Source of the DNA: Treponema brennaborense
Lineage (GTDB): Bacteria > Spirochaetota > Spirochaetia > Treponematales > Treponemataceae
NCBI GenBank assembly: GCA_023666275.1
Contig: JAMPCJ010000012.1
Span: forward strand, 1 to 60,998
DNA: 60,998 bases
Direction of reading: 5' to 3'
Both the position numbers and the translations under genes were made by a program. Position 1 is the stretch's first letter. The number at the start of each line of letters is the position of its first letter. The notes beneath the pieces were generated by a model. It was not told the origin of the DNA. It made no database searches and worked only from the letters and a program-made list of their open reading frames with translations. Positions 17,104-25,743 of this stretch are shown in pieces.

Positions 17104-19092
17104 TTACGCCAACAGTTTGTTTATTTTTTTTACAAAATCAACAGGGTCTTTTAATTCCGCACCGCTTACGAGTAAAGCCTGATCAAGCAGCACTGCTGAA
17201 ACATCCGCAATAAAAACTTCATCATCGGAATCTTTTATCTTCGCAACAATAGGATGTTCTCCGTTGATTTCAAGAATCGGTTTTACTTCACTGAAGCCGG
17301 CGCCTTGTCCCATAGCTTTCATCATGCGTTCCATTTGCAGCGACGGATCATTTTCGTCAACAACAATACAAGAAGGCGAATCCGAAAGACGCTTTGACAA
17401 ACGCACGTCTTTTACCCGATCGCCGAGCGCCGTTTTTATTTTTTCAACAACCGGCTTGAATTCTTTCTCTTTCTTTTCAGCTTCTTTTTTATCTACTCCG
17501 AGTTCTTCATCACTTCCGGCACGATTTACAGCCTTGAGATCAAACTCTTTGTATTTCCCGATTGAAGGAATAACAATGTCGTCAATATCATCCGCCATGA
17601 TAAGAACTTCGAATCCTTTTGCGGTATATGCTTCCAAAAGCGGAGAATTGCGCAAATTATTTTCATCGGTGCCGGTAATATAATAAATGGCTTTTTGTTC
17701 CGGTTTCATGCGCTGTACATAATCAGCGAAACAAGTCCACTTGTCGGAGCCGGTGCCTTCCGGTGCGGTACTTTTGAAACGAACAATTTCGCAAAGTTCC
17801 TCGCGGTTGGCGTAATCGGAATACAAGCCTTCTTTCAGCGGACGGTTATACTGGGAAATGAATTTCGTCCATTTATCTATTGTCTGTTTATTTTCGGGAG
17901 ATGCTTCCGTTCCTTCCGGCGCGTCTTTTAACGCAGCTTCCGCTTTTGAGGCAGCGTCACCCATTTTTTTAAATTCGCTCAGTAATTTTTTTACCGACTG
18001 CGTTTTTATCGATGAAAGAATTCTGTTTTGCTGCAAGATTTCGCGGCTCACATTAAGCGGCAAATCTTCCGAGTCAATGATACCGCGGACAAAACGCAAA
18101 TATGCGGGCAGCAGTTCACGGTCATCATCCGTAATGAAAACGCGCTTTACATATAATTTAACGCCGCTTTTGTAATCCGCCTGATACATATCAAACGGCG
18201 CGGTTTCGGGAACATAAAACAATGTCGTATATTCCTGCGTTCCTTCTGCATTCGTATGCACATACATAAGCGGGTCATTTGTATCATGAGAAATTGTCTT
18301 GTAAAAATCCTTGTAATCTTCTTCTTTCAAAGAATTTTTCGGGCGTTTCCATAAGGCACTGGCACTGTTGATTTGATCCGTTTTGTTTTCGCTGCCGGTA
18401 ACCTTGCCTTTGTCATCATATTTTTTCTGGACGTAATGCAGATAAATCGGGAATGCAATATGATCGGAATATTTTTTTACCAATTCTTCAACTTTCCAGC
18501 GGCTGGCATATTCGGTGCTTTCATCATTCAAATACATAACGATTGCAGAGCCGTATTTTTTGCTGTCATCAAATCCGTATTTTTTCGCTTCTTCGCAGTC
18601 GGCAGGAAGTGCTTCCAGTTCATAAGAACTCGTACCGTCACTTGTCCAGCGATACAGCACATCAGACGCCGCTTTGCGCGAAAGAACATCTATTTTTTTT
18701 GCTGCCATAAATGCAGAATAAAATCCTACGCCGAATTGCCCGATAAGATCGGAATTTTTGCGCGCGTCATCCGCAAGTTTTTCCATGAACGCTTTGGTTC
18801 CGGAGCGGGCTATTGTTCCCAAATTGCCGGTCAGGTCTTCTTCGCTCATACCGATGCCGGTATCCTGCACAACAAGAACTTTTGTGTCTTCATCAAAAGA
18901 AATATCGATTCTCGGATTGAATTCCAAGCCCTTGTACGCATCGTCAGAGAGCGTCAGATATTTCAGCTTATCAAGTGCATCCGATGCATTTGATATAATT
19001 TCCCGCAGAAAAATATCTTTATTTGAATACATGGAATGAATAATAAGTTTCAGAAGCTGATTCACTTCCGTTTGAAATTGATATTTTGCCAT
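17104..19092 (-). CDS. htpG: Molecular chaperone HtpG (Hsp90)
   Basis: A 662-residue bacterial Hsp90. The N-terminal GHKL ATPase domain is complete: REIISNASDALDK, DTGIGMSEEDL, GQFGVGFYSAFM. The middle domain (SREILQQNRILSSIKTQSVKKL) and C-terminal dimerisation domain follow. Length fits the family. The start at 19092 has GAGGGAT at a good distance. No CIRCE element or other heat-shock operator is visible upstream. It is a single gene, convergent with the XPB operon. Confidence 0.97.
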   Translation of the reverse strand: MAKYQFQTEVNQLLKLIIHSMYSNKDIFLREIISNASDALDKLKYLTLSDDAYKGLEFNPRIDISFDEDTKVLVVQDTGIGMSEEDLTGNLGTIARSGTKAFMEKLADDARKNSDLIGQFGVGFYSAFMAAKKIDVLSRKAASDVLYRWTSDGTSSYELEALPADCEEAKKYGFDDSKKYGSAIVMYLNDESTEYASRWKVEELVKKYSDHIAFPIYLHYVQKKYDDKGKVTGSENKTDQINSASALWKRPKNSLKEEDYKDFYKTISHDTNDPLMYVHTNAEGTQEYTTLFYVPETAPFDMYQADYKSGVKLYVKRVFITDDDRELLPAYLRFVRGIIDSEDLPLNVSREILQQNRILSSIKTQSVKKLLSEFKKMGDAASKAEAALKDAPEGTEASPENKQTIDKWTKFISQYNRPLKEGLYSDYANREELCEIVRFKSTAPEGTGSDKWTCFADYVQRMKPEQKAIYYITGTDENNLRNSPLLEAYTAKGFEVLIMADDIDDIVIPSIGKYKEFDLKAVNRAGSDEELGVDKKEAEKKEKEFKPVVEKIKTALGDRVKDVRLSKRLSDSPSCIVVDENDPSLQMERMMKAMGQGAGFSEVKPILEINGEHPIVAKIKDSDDEVFIADVSAVLLDQALLVSGAELKDPVDFVKKINKLLA

Positions 19093-19169
19093 CTTATCCC
19101 TCTGTAAAATATATAATTTTATTTTAAAATACTGCTTTTTGCATTATACGGCAAATTTTTTTCAGCTAT

Positions 19170-19203
19170 ATTCGGTTTGTTTTCCGGCGGAAATAAACCG
19201 AAT
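19170..19203 (-). terminator. Stem-loop between the ABC operon and htpG
   Basis: ATTCGGTTT and TTTCCG at 19170-19186 pair with CGGAAA and AACCGAAT at 19188-19203, with a small bulge. It may stop transcription of the ABC operon before htpG. There is no clear T-run on the minus strand, so the assignment is tentative. Confidence 0.35.
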
Positions 19204-19222
19204 ACGGCATGTTTTTATAAAA

Positions 19223-20029
19223 TCAGCGATGAAGCAGCATTTCGTCGCTATTTATATTTTTATTTTTTACGGACTTAAAGCGCAGAATTATATCATCCAT
19301 TGTTAACTTCTCTTTTTCGCTCCGATCAATATCGAGCACGATTTCTCCCGAATCCATCATCAGCAGGCGGGAGCCGTATTCCAAAGCATGAGTCATATTA
19401 TGCGTAATCATCATCACGGTGAGATTATATTCTTGCGCAAACATGCGCGTCAGCTGCATTACGGCATCGGCATTCGCGGGATCCAAGGCAGCAGTATGCT
19501 CGTCAAGCAAAAGAAGCGCAGGCTTTGCGAGCACAGCCATCAAAAGCGTCAGCGCCTGTCTTTGTCCGCCGGAAAATTGTTCGACATTATCGCTCAGACG
19601 ATCTTCAAGCCCCATATTGAGAACAGAAAGCCGTTCTTTAAAATATGCGCGCATTTTTTTATTCAGACTGATTTTCAAGCCGCGGTATCCTTTTTTGCAG
19701 CAAATCATCATGTTGTCTTCCAGCGTCATTTTTCCGGCAGTTCCGGTCAGCGGATTCTGAAATATTCTGCCGATATATTTTGCGCGGACATATTCCTTGT
19801 CTTTTGTAATATCGCGCACTCCATTTTCCGTATCCAAAAAAATCGCGCCGGATGTTACCGGAACAGTACCTGCTATTACATTGTACAAAGTTGATTTTCC
19901 CGCGCCGTTTGAACCGATAACCGTAATAAAATCGCCTTTTTGTATATTAAGATTGATATTCTTCAATACGCGCTTTTCATCCGCAGTGCCTTCGGAAAAA
20001 ATTTTTGAAACACCGTCAAGAGAAATCAT
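19223..20029 (-). CDS. ABC transporter ATP-binding protein
   Basis: A 268-residue ATPase with Walker A GSNGAGKST, signature FSGGQRQ, Walker B LLLLDEHTA and the switch histidine in MITHNM. The aspartate-to-histidine change in LLDEHTAALD is shared by this importer subgroup. It overlaps the permease gene by four bases (ATGA), showing translational coupling. It powers the importer formed with the permease at 20026 and the lipoprotein at 20988. Confidence 0.9.
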   Translation of the reverse strand: MISLDGVSKIFSEGTADEKRVLKNINLNIQKGDFITVIGSNGAGKSTLYNVIAGTVPVTSGAIFLDTENGVRDITKDKEYVRAKYIGRIFQNPLTGTAGKMTLEDNMMICCKKGYRGLKISLNKKMRAYFKERLSVLNMGLEDRLSDNVEQFSGGQRQALTLLMAVLAKPALLLLDEHTAALDPANADAVMQLTRMFAQEYNLTVMMITHNMTHALEYGSRLLMMDSGEIVLDIDRSEKEKLTMDDIILRFKSVKNKNINSDEMLLHR

Positions 20030-20979
20030 ACATTGCTCCGATTTTTTTCAATCCGCGAATTTTGTTCCTGCAAATTTTTGTTTTTGAATATTATTTTTCG
20101 AACGCGGTTCACTGCGTCATTTTTTGAAACAATCAGGCACAAAATTATCAGCAGTCCGGTTATCAATTTCAAATCATTTACATTCATGCCGATAACATAG
20201 CCGTAGCTGCGGGCAAAATACATTAAACCTCGATATATAATCGAACCGAAAAGTGCACGCAGTGTCAGCAGCGCTATTTTATTGGATTTGATCAAAAATT
20301 CACCCAGCATGAGGGAAGCAAGCCCTGACACGATAATGCCGGAGCCGGAACCTACATCGGCAAATCCCTGAAACATCGCGGAAAAAGCGCCGGAAGCCGC
20401 GGCAAGCCCGTTGCCGAGACAAATGCCGGCAGTTTTTATCACAGCGGGATTCATTCCCTGGGAAACAATCATTTGTTCATTGCTTCCCAGGGCGCCCATT
20501 GTCAATCCGAAATCGGTATGAAAAAATACATCAAGCAAAATTTTGACAAAAAGAATTATCGCCAATAACAATATAAGAATTGCGGTTTCTGCCGACGCGA
20601 AACCTTCCAGACGTGTTATGAAACCGGTGAATAATGTCGGAACACGCAGCAGAGAAAGATTGGCTCTTCCGGACATAATGCGCAAATTCACGGAATACAG
20701 CATGGTCATCGTGAGAATTCCCGCGAGCAAATCCGGGAGACGGAATTTATTATGAATTAACGCTGTAACAAATCCGGCGGCACAGCCTCCGCAAAATGCC
20801 AGCAGCAGCGCGGCGGCCGGCGGAGCACCGCGAACAAGCAGCGTCGCCATTATCGCGCCGCCCATGGGAAACGAACCGTCAACCGTCATGTCGGCAAAAT
20901 TAAGCACGCGGAAAGTTACAAATACGCCTAAAACCATTAGACCATAAATCAATCCTTCTATCAGAATACTTTGCAGCAT
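20026..20979 (-). CDS. ABC transporter permease, branched-chain amino acid type fold
   Basis: A 317-residue membrane protein with about eight to nine hydrophobic spans, of the LivH/BPD_transp_2 superfamily. LNFADMTVDGSFPMGGA at the N-terminus is characteristic of the permeases that pair with PF04392-type binding proteins. It starts eight bases after the binding-protein gene and overlaps the ATPase gene. Homologous systems in Gram-positive bacteria import tryptophan or other aromatic compounds, but the substrate here is not established. Confidence 0.85.
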   Translation of the reverse strand: MLQSILIEGLIYGLMVLGVFVTFRVLNFADMTVDGSFPMGGAIMATLLVRGAPPAAALLLAFCGGCAAGFVTALIHNKFRLPDLLAGILTMTMLYSVNLRIMSGRANLSLLRVPTLFTGFITRLEGFASAETAILILLLAIILFVKILLDVFFHTDFGLTMGALGSNEQMIVSQGMNPAVIKTAGICLGNGLAAASGAFSAMFQGFADVGSGSGIIVSGLASLMLGEFLIKSNKIALLTLRALFGSIIYRGLMYFARSYGYVIGMNVNDLKLITGLLIILCLIVSKNDAVNRVRKIIFKNKNLQEQNSRIEKNRSNV

Positions 20980-20987
20980 ATTGTTTC

Positions 20988-22007
20988 TTATTTTCCGCGA
21001 AGCGTGCCGTTTTCAAAAATATATCCCGCAGCTGCGAGAAATTCTTCCGGCACAGTAATGCCGCAGTTTTTCGCAGCATCGAGATCGAACAATAAATCCG
21101 AATCGGACGGATCGGTCATGAAGCGAATCGGTATTTCGGAAGGTTTTGCGCCGTTCAAAATAGAAACAACTATCTCGCCTGTTGCGCGTCCCGCTTTGTA
21201 ATAATTGAATCCGGAAGCCATAAAAATTCCGCCGTTCATTGCGCCCGTTACATCTCCGGAAAACACAGGTTTTTTCGCTTTCTCAAAAACCTGAACCAAT
21301 GCCGGCAGCGCAGAAAATACCGTGTTGTCTGTCGTCAAATAAATTCCGTCAACGCGATCGACAATTGCTTCGGAAGCCTGTTTCACTTCCGATGAATTCG
21401 TAATTGCCTGCACGATAAGTTCAAGGTTATTTTCGCGGCATGCGTCCTCGACAAGTTTCAGAGCGGAAACGGAATTCGCTTCATTGCTTGTGTATATGTA
21501 GCCAAGCGTTTGTATTCCGGCAATGCGTTTAAACAGAGTGATATGTTCTTTTGTCGGAATTGCATCTGACATGCCCGTAACATTTTTTTCGCCGTGCTCC
21601 AATGTCTGCACAAGACCCGCTCCGACAGGATCCGTTACCGTTCCGAATACAACAGGAATTGTTTTTATTGCATTGGCAAGCGCAACAGCTACCGGAGTTG
21701 CTATGCCGACCGCAATATCCACTTTTTCTGCTTTGTATTTATTTGCAATTTGCGCCGCCGTATTGACATCGCCGTTTGCATTCTGCAAATCATAGTCTGC
21801 ATCGATTCCCGTTTCCGTAATTATATCGATAATGCCCTGTTCAATTTGATCAAGTGCGACATGCTGAACTATCTTGGCTATTCCTATTTTTACCTTTCGC
21901 TCCGAAAGATTGTTTTCACGTGCAGACGCGTCGTTTTTTTTGCTGCATCCCGCAAATAAAAAACAAACCGCCGATAAAACCGAACATATTTTTACCGAAT
22001 ATTTCAT
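20988..22007 (-). CDS. ABC transporter substrate-binding lipoprotein (PF04392 type)
   Basis: A 339-residue lipoprotein. The signal sequence ends in a lipobox with C21 (FAGC), followed by SKKND, so it is anchored in the membrane. The mature part has the two-lobed TrpX-like binding protein pattern: VKIGIAKIVQHVALDQ, PVVFGTVTDPVGAGLV, and KKPVFSGDVTGA. The ATG at 22007 has GGGAGGT upstream. It is the first gene of the importer operon, transcribed from 22045-22073. The ligand is unknown; tryptophan-like compounds are a possibility from family members. Confidence 0.88.
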   Translation of the reverse strand: MKYSVKICSVLSAVCFLFAGCSKKNDASARENNLSERKVKIGIAKIVQHVALDQIEQGIIDIITETGIDADYDLQNANGDVNTAAQIANKYKAEKVDIAVGIATPVAVALANAIKTIPVVFGTVTDPVGAGLVQTLEHGEKNVTGMSDAIPTKEHITLFKRIAGIQTLGYIYTSNEANSVSALKLVEDACRENNLELIVQAITNSSEVKQASEAIVDRVDGIYLTTDNTVFSALPALVQVFEKAKKPVFSGDVTGAMNGGIFMASGFNYYKAGRATGEIVVSILNGAKPSEIPIRFMTDPSDSDLLFDLDAAKNCGITVPEEFLAAAGYIFENGTLRGK

Positions 22008-22044
22008 AAAACCTCCCAAATGTTTTGTTTCTTTTAACAGAAAC

Positions 22045-22073
22045 ATTTTACTTTATTTCCTTTTTTTCGTCAA
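22045..22073 (-). promoter_or_regulatory. Promoter of the ABC importer operon
   Basis: On the minus strand TTGACG (22073-22068), 17-base spacer, TAAAAT (22050-22045). The leader of about 30 bases contains a small hairpin (GTTTC/GAAAC) before the GGGAGGT ribosome site. Unlike the leaderless cases, this gene has a normal leader. Confidence 0.6.
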
Positions 22074-22194
22074 CAGCCTGCTGCTTTGCTCTCCGAAACA
22101 CAACAGCGCAAAGAATCGGACTGCCGGAAATTCGCATTTCACGGCGGCAGAAAAAACACGATTATGTTCCTGCAAAGCCGAAAAGTCAAACTAT

Positions 22195-22223
22195 TTGACA
22201 GTGCCGATTTATGATTGTATATT
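22195..22223 (+). promoter_or_regulatory. Near-consensus ptsI promoter, leaderless
   Basis: TTGACA (22195-22200), a 17-base spacer and TATATT (22218-22223) match the housekeeping sigma consensus at 11 of 12 positions. Six bases separate it from the ATG at 22230, so the transcript should begin at the start codon. No Shine-Dalgarno sequence exists. Confidence 0.75.
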
Positions 22224-22230
22224 TATACAA
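22215..22230. promoter_or_regulatory. Palindrome over the ptsI -10 and start codon
   Basis: TTGTATA (22215-22221), TT, TATACAA (22224-22230): perfect seven-base arms covering the -10 element and ending on the A of ATG. A bound repressor would block the promoter. It may also be partly a by-product of the A+T-rich -10. Confidence 0.45.
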
Positions 22231-23873
22231 TGAAATCAATACGGGGAACTGCCGTTTCTCCCGGCATCGGAACAGGACTTGTAGTTTTCCATAAAAACTG
22301 CCGCAATTCGATTATTACCGCAAAACGAGTTTCAAAAGAACAGCATGAAGACGACTGGAAGCGGTTTATTTCTGCAATCAGCAAAACAAAGAAATATTTT
22401 CAATCTTTGCTGGATGCGGAAAACGACGAACAATCCGAAATTTTCAAAACGCATATTTTAATGCTTGAAGACACCGTATTTATTTCACAAGTTCAGCAAG
22501 CTTACAACTTGGATACATTCAATATCGAATATGTCATTCAGCAGCAGGCCGAAAGCATTGCAGGGAAACTGCGGGCGGCAAACGATACATATTTAAATGA
22601 TCGAGCCGCAGATATTCTCGATGTTTTCGGGAAAGTCATTCAGCTTATGCAGGGATATCCGCTGAATACGATTTCCGCTGTCACTTCCGGCACAATAATC
22701 GCGGCACAAACATTGCAAGTATCCGATGCTATCGGCTTGTTTCAAAAAAAAATTGCCGGACTTATTCTGGCAGAAGGCGGCATAAACAGCCATCTTGCAA
22801 TTCTTGCCCGTTCGTACAGCATTCCGACTGTTTTCGGCGTAACTGTTCCCAATCAAACAAAAGAAGCAATAATAGACGGAACAGAAGGCGTTGTTGTCTG
22901 TGATCCCGACAGTCAGACATCTATAAACTATCAGAAAAAAAAACAGCAAGGTATTCTGAAAAAAAAACAATTCCAGGAATCCGTCCGTCTGCCCGTAAAA
23001 ACAAAAGACGGCGTTTTGTTCCATTTATATGCAAATATCGGAACCGTGGAAGAAGCAATTATCGCATTAAAAGAAGGCGCCGAAGGAATAGGGCTTTTCC
23101 GCACGGAATTTTTGTTTATGCAGGCTGCGGAAAAACACGAAAAACTCGACGAAGACATGCAATTTAATGCTTATAAAGAAGTTCTGCAAATAATGAACGG
23201 ACGCTCCGTTATTATAAGAACGCTCGATGCCGGCGGAGATAAAATAATTTCGAAAAATCTTTCGGCGGCAGAAGAAAATCCTTTGCTTGGAAACCGCGGC
23301 ATTAGATTTTGTTTGTCGCACAAAGATATTTTCAAAACACAGCTGCGGGCGCTGATGCGGGCGGGATTACACGGAAACTTGAAAATTATGCTTCCGATGA
23401 TTTCCGATATAAATCAAATCGAAGAAACAAAAAATCTTATTGCCGAAATAACTGCCGAATTCGATGCCGAAAATATTTCATATAAAACCGATATTCCGAT
23501 CGGCATAATGGTAGAAACACCGGCAGCAGCTGTCCTTGCAGATTGTTTTGCGCAGAAATGCGATTTTTTTTCCATAGGGACAAACGATCTTACGCAATAC
23601 ACGCTTTCCGTTGACAGAGAAAATATTTTCGTTAACAATTTATTCAATGACTGCGACAAAGCTGTCATTCGTCTTATACAAAATGTCTATGATCATTCCG
23701 AAAAGGCGCATATTCCCATTTCGGTTTGCGGAGAAATAGCGGGTCGCCTCGACGGCATTCGGCATCTTGCGAAAATCGGCATCCGATCGCTCAGCATGAG
23801 TATTCATAATATTTCGGAAATAAGAGATTTAATCATATCTCACACGCTGGATGAATTATGCCGGCTCAATTAA
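22230..23873 (+). CDS. ptsI: Phosphoenolpyruvate--protein phosphotransferase (enzyme I)
   Basis: A 547-residue enzyme I that passes phosphate from phosphoenolpyruvate to His15 of HPr. The start MKSIRGTAVSPGIGTG is the family's N-terminus. The active-site histidine is H188 in GGINSHLAILAR. The C-terminal PEP-binding barrel has EGIGLFRTEFLFM, the GTNDLTQY motif and the catalytic cysteine in SVCGEIAG. It is separated from ptsH and hprK by 17 kb and leads an operon with der. The ATG is preceded by a promoter and no ribosome site, so the message is probably leaderless. Confidence 0.95.
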   Translation: MKSIRGTAVSPGIGTGLVVFHKNCRNSIITAKRVSKEQHEDDWKRFISAISKTKKYFQSLLDAENDEQSEIFKTHILMLEDTVFISQVQQAYNLDTFNIEYVIQQQAESIAGKLRAANDTYLNDRAADILDVFGKVIQLMQGYPLNTISAVTSGTIIAAQTLQVSDAIGLFQKKIAGLILAEGGINSHLAILARSYSIPTVFGVTVPNQTKEAIIDGTEGVVVCDPDSQTSINYQKKKQQGILKKKQFQESVRLPVKTKDGVLFHLYANIGTVEEAIIALKEGAEGIGLFRTEFLFMQAAEKHEKLDEDMQFNAYKEVLQIMNGRSVIIRTLDAGGDKIISKNLSAAEENPLLGNRGIRFCLSHKDIFKTQLRALMRAGLHGNLKIMLPMISDINQIEETKNLIAEITAEFDAENISYKTDIPIGIMVETPAAAVLADCFAQKCDFFSIGTNDLTQYTLSVDRENIFVNNLFNDCDKAVIRLIQNVYDHSEKAHIPISVCGEIAGRLDGIRHLAKIGIRSLSMSIHNISEIRDLIISHTLDELCRLN

Positions 23874-23888
23874 CAGGTCAAAAACAGC

Positions 23889-25340
23889 ATGAAAAATACG
23901 TCGAAAAAAAACAACGCCTTTACTGAAATGCAGGAAAATCAAATATCATCGCAATTCGATTCCGAAAAAAAATACACAAATCTGCCGCTGCTGGTAATTG
24001 CAGGCCGTCCGAATGTCGGCAAATCAACGTTATTCAACCGGCTTCTGCACAAACGGCGGACAATTACATCTCCGGAACCGGGTGTTACCCGCGATCCGAT
24101 AGAGGAAGACGCGTTTGTTAAAGGGTTCCCGCTGCGCATTATGGACACCGGCGGCTTTAAATTGGAGCGGAAGCAGGGAACGAAGGAAGCATTGCTGGAT
24201 GAACTTGTCGTAAATAAAACGCTGGAATCGCTGAAAAAAGCGGACTGCATTTTGTTATTGCTTGAGGCGGGAAATATTACCGGAGAAGACGAAGAATTCA
24301 TTTCGCTTGTCAGACCGTATTGGAATAATATTATCGCCGTCGTAAATAAAACCGAAGGCGGAAAAGACGAACACGCCGCCTGGGATTTTTATAAATTCGG
24401 ATTCAAAGAAATTATCTGCATATCGGCAGAACATGGAGATCATATTCAGGAACTGACTGATTTAATCATAAGCCGCATAGATTTTTCTTCGGTGCGGGAA
24501 GACAGTTCTTTTGTTTCGCCGATACGCATTGCCGTCGTCGGAAAACCGAATACCGGCAAGTCAACGCTTTCAAACAGACTGACACATACGCAAGCCTCGA
24601 TAGTAAGTGATTACGCCGGAACAACCCGCGACAGCGTTGAGGGTTCTTTTTCTTACAACGGCTATGCCTTTGAAATAATCGATACCGCAGGCATCAGGCG
24701 AAAAGCAAAAGTGTCGGAAAATATCGAATATTATTCCGTGAACCGCGCGATAAAATCGCTCGATAAAGCCGATATTGTTTTTCTGATGATTGATGCACAG
24801 GAAGGGCTTACGGAACAAGACAAAAAAATAGCCGCACTTGCAAACAATCGAGGTCGCGGCATTATTTTTGCAATCAATAAATGGGACACACAAAACCAGG
24901 ACCGCAAAACAATCAAACAAACGGAAGAACATATAAAAATCATGTTCGGACAAATGAGCTATGTCCCGATTGTTTGTATTTCGGCGCTTGAAGGCAGCGG
25001 CATAAAAATGCTTTTAAATACTGCCGTTGAAATTTACGGACAGCTTACCCGCAAAATAGAAACAGGCCCGCTTAATACAGCCCTGCAGGAATGGCTTAAA
25101 ACATATCCGCCGCCAATGGCGCGCACAGCGCATTTTAAAATCCGCTATATGGTACAAACCCAGACAAATCCTGTTTCATTTCTCTTATTTGCGACAAAAC
25201 CGGAAATTATACAGCCGTCTTATATTTCATATTTGAAAAATAAAATCCGAACAGACCTCGGTTATGATAAAATTCCCGTTTTAATTGATATAAAAGCAAG
25301 CCGCAAAAAATGGGAAGAAAGAAACAAATTCCAATACTGA
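23889..25340 (+). CDS. der: Ribosome biogenesis GTPase Der (EngA)
   Basis: A 483-residue tandem GTPase needed for 50S subunit maturation. Two G domains are clear: GRPNVGKST with DTGG in the first and GKPNTGKST with DTAG and NKWD in the second. The first domain's N-x-x-D motif is replaced by NKTE. A KH-like C-terminal domain follows (YPPPMARTAHFKIRYMVQ). An N-terminal extension of about 30 polar residues precedes the first domain. It begins 15 bases after ptsI. Confidence 0.95.
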   Translation: MKNTSKKNNAFTEMQENQISSQFDSEKKYTNLPLLVIAGRPNVGKSTLFNRLLHKRRTITSPEPGVTRDPIEEDAFVKGFPLRIMDTGGFKLERKQGTKEALLDELVVNKTLESLKKADCILLLLEAGNITGEDEEFISLVRPYWNNIIAVVNKTEGGKDEHAAWDFYKFGFKEIICISAEHGDHIQELTDLIISRIDFSSVREDSSFVSPIRIAVVGKPNTGKSTLSNRLTHTQASIVSDYAGTTRDSVEGSFSYNGYAFEIIDTAGIRRKAKVSENIEYYSVNRAIKSLDKADIVFLMIDAQEGLTEQDKKIAALANNRGRGIIFAINKWDTQNQDRKTIKQTEEHIKIMFGQMSYVPIVCISALEGSGIKMLLNTAVEIYGQLTRKIETGPLNTALQEWLKTYPPPMARTAHFKIRYMVQTQTNPVSFLLFATKPEIIQPSYISYLKNKIRTDLGYDKIPVLIDIKASRKKWEERNKFQY

Positions 25341-25347
25341 AAATTAT

Positions 25348-25686
25348 ATGGCGCAATTTACTATAGGCGAAGTTGAAAGCCTTACCGGCATAAAAACTCA
25401 TATCCTCCGTTATTGGGAAGAAATAATACCTTCTCTTTCACCCAAAAAAAATATCGGCGGACGGCGCGTATATTCCGTGCGCGATGTACAAATTATCATG
25501 CGGCTGAAATATCTTATTCAGGAAAAAAAATTTACTATTGAAGGCGCACGCAATTTTCTTATCGAAGAAGCAGGGATAGCATCGGATGCAGGCAGCATTT
25601 CCGGCAGTTTGATGCAGCAAATAAACGAACTTCGCGGGGAACTCATTGAATTATACCGCGGCATTCGGAAAAACAACGAGGCGTAA
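25348..25686 (+). CDS. MerR-family transcriptional regulator
   Basis: A 112-residue protein with a MerR winged helix-turn-helix at the N-terminus (FTIGEVESLTGIKTHILRYWEE, then GRRVYSVRDVQIIMRLKYL). The C-terminal part is only a short helical segment, without the cysteine ligand-binding region of metal-sensing MerR proteins. It begins seven bases after der and has no good ribosome site, so it may be translated by reinitiation. Target and signal unknown. Similar short MerR proteins are common in spirochaetes. Confidence 0.8.
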   Translation: MAQFTIGEVESLTGIKTHILRYWEEIIPSLSPKKNIGGRRVYSVRDVQIIMRLKYLIQEKKFTIEGARNFLIEEAGIASDAGSISGSLMQQINELRGELIELYRGIRKNNEA

Positions 25687-25743
25687 TAAAAACTTATCAA
25701 AGATGCCGTCGAAATTTTGTTTTAACTTTTACGGGAGATATCA

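Noticed and set aside
18373-18993. A 206-codon open frame on the plus strand
   Set aside because: It lies wholly inside htpG on the opposite strand, has no ribosome site and shows a cysteine/phenylalanine-rich composition typical of antisense frames.
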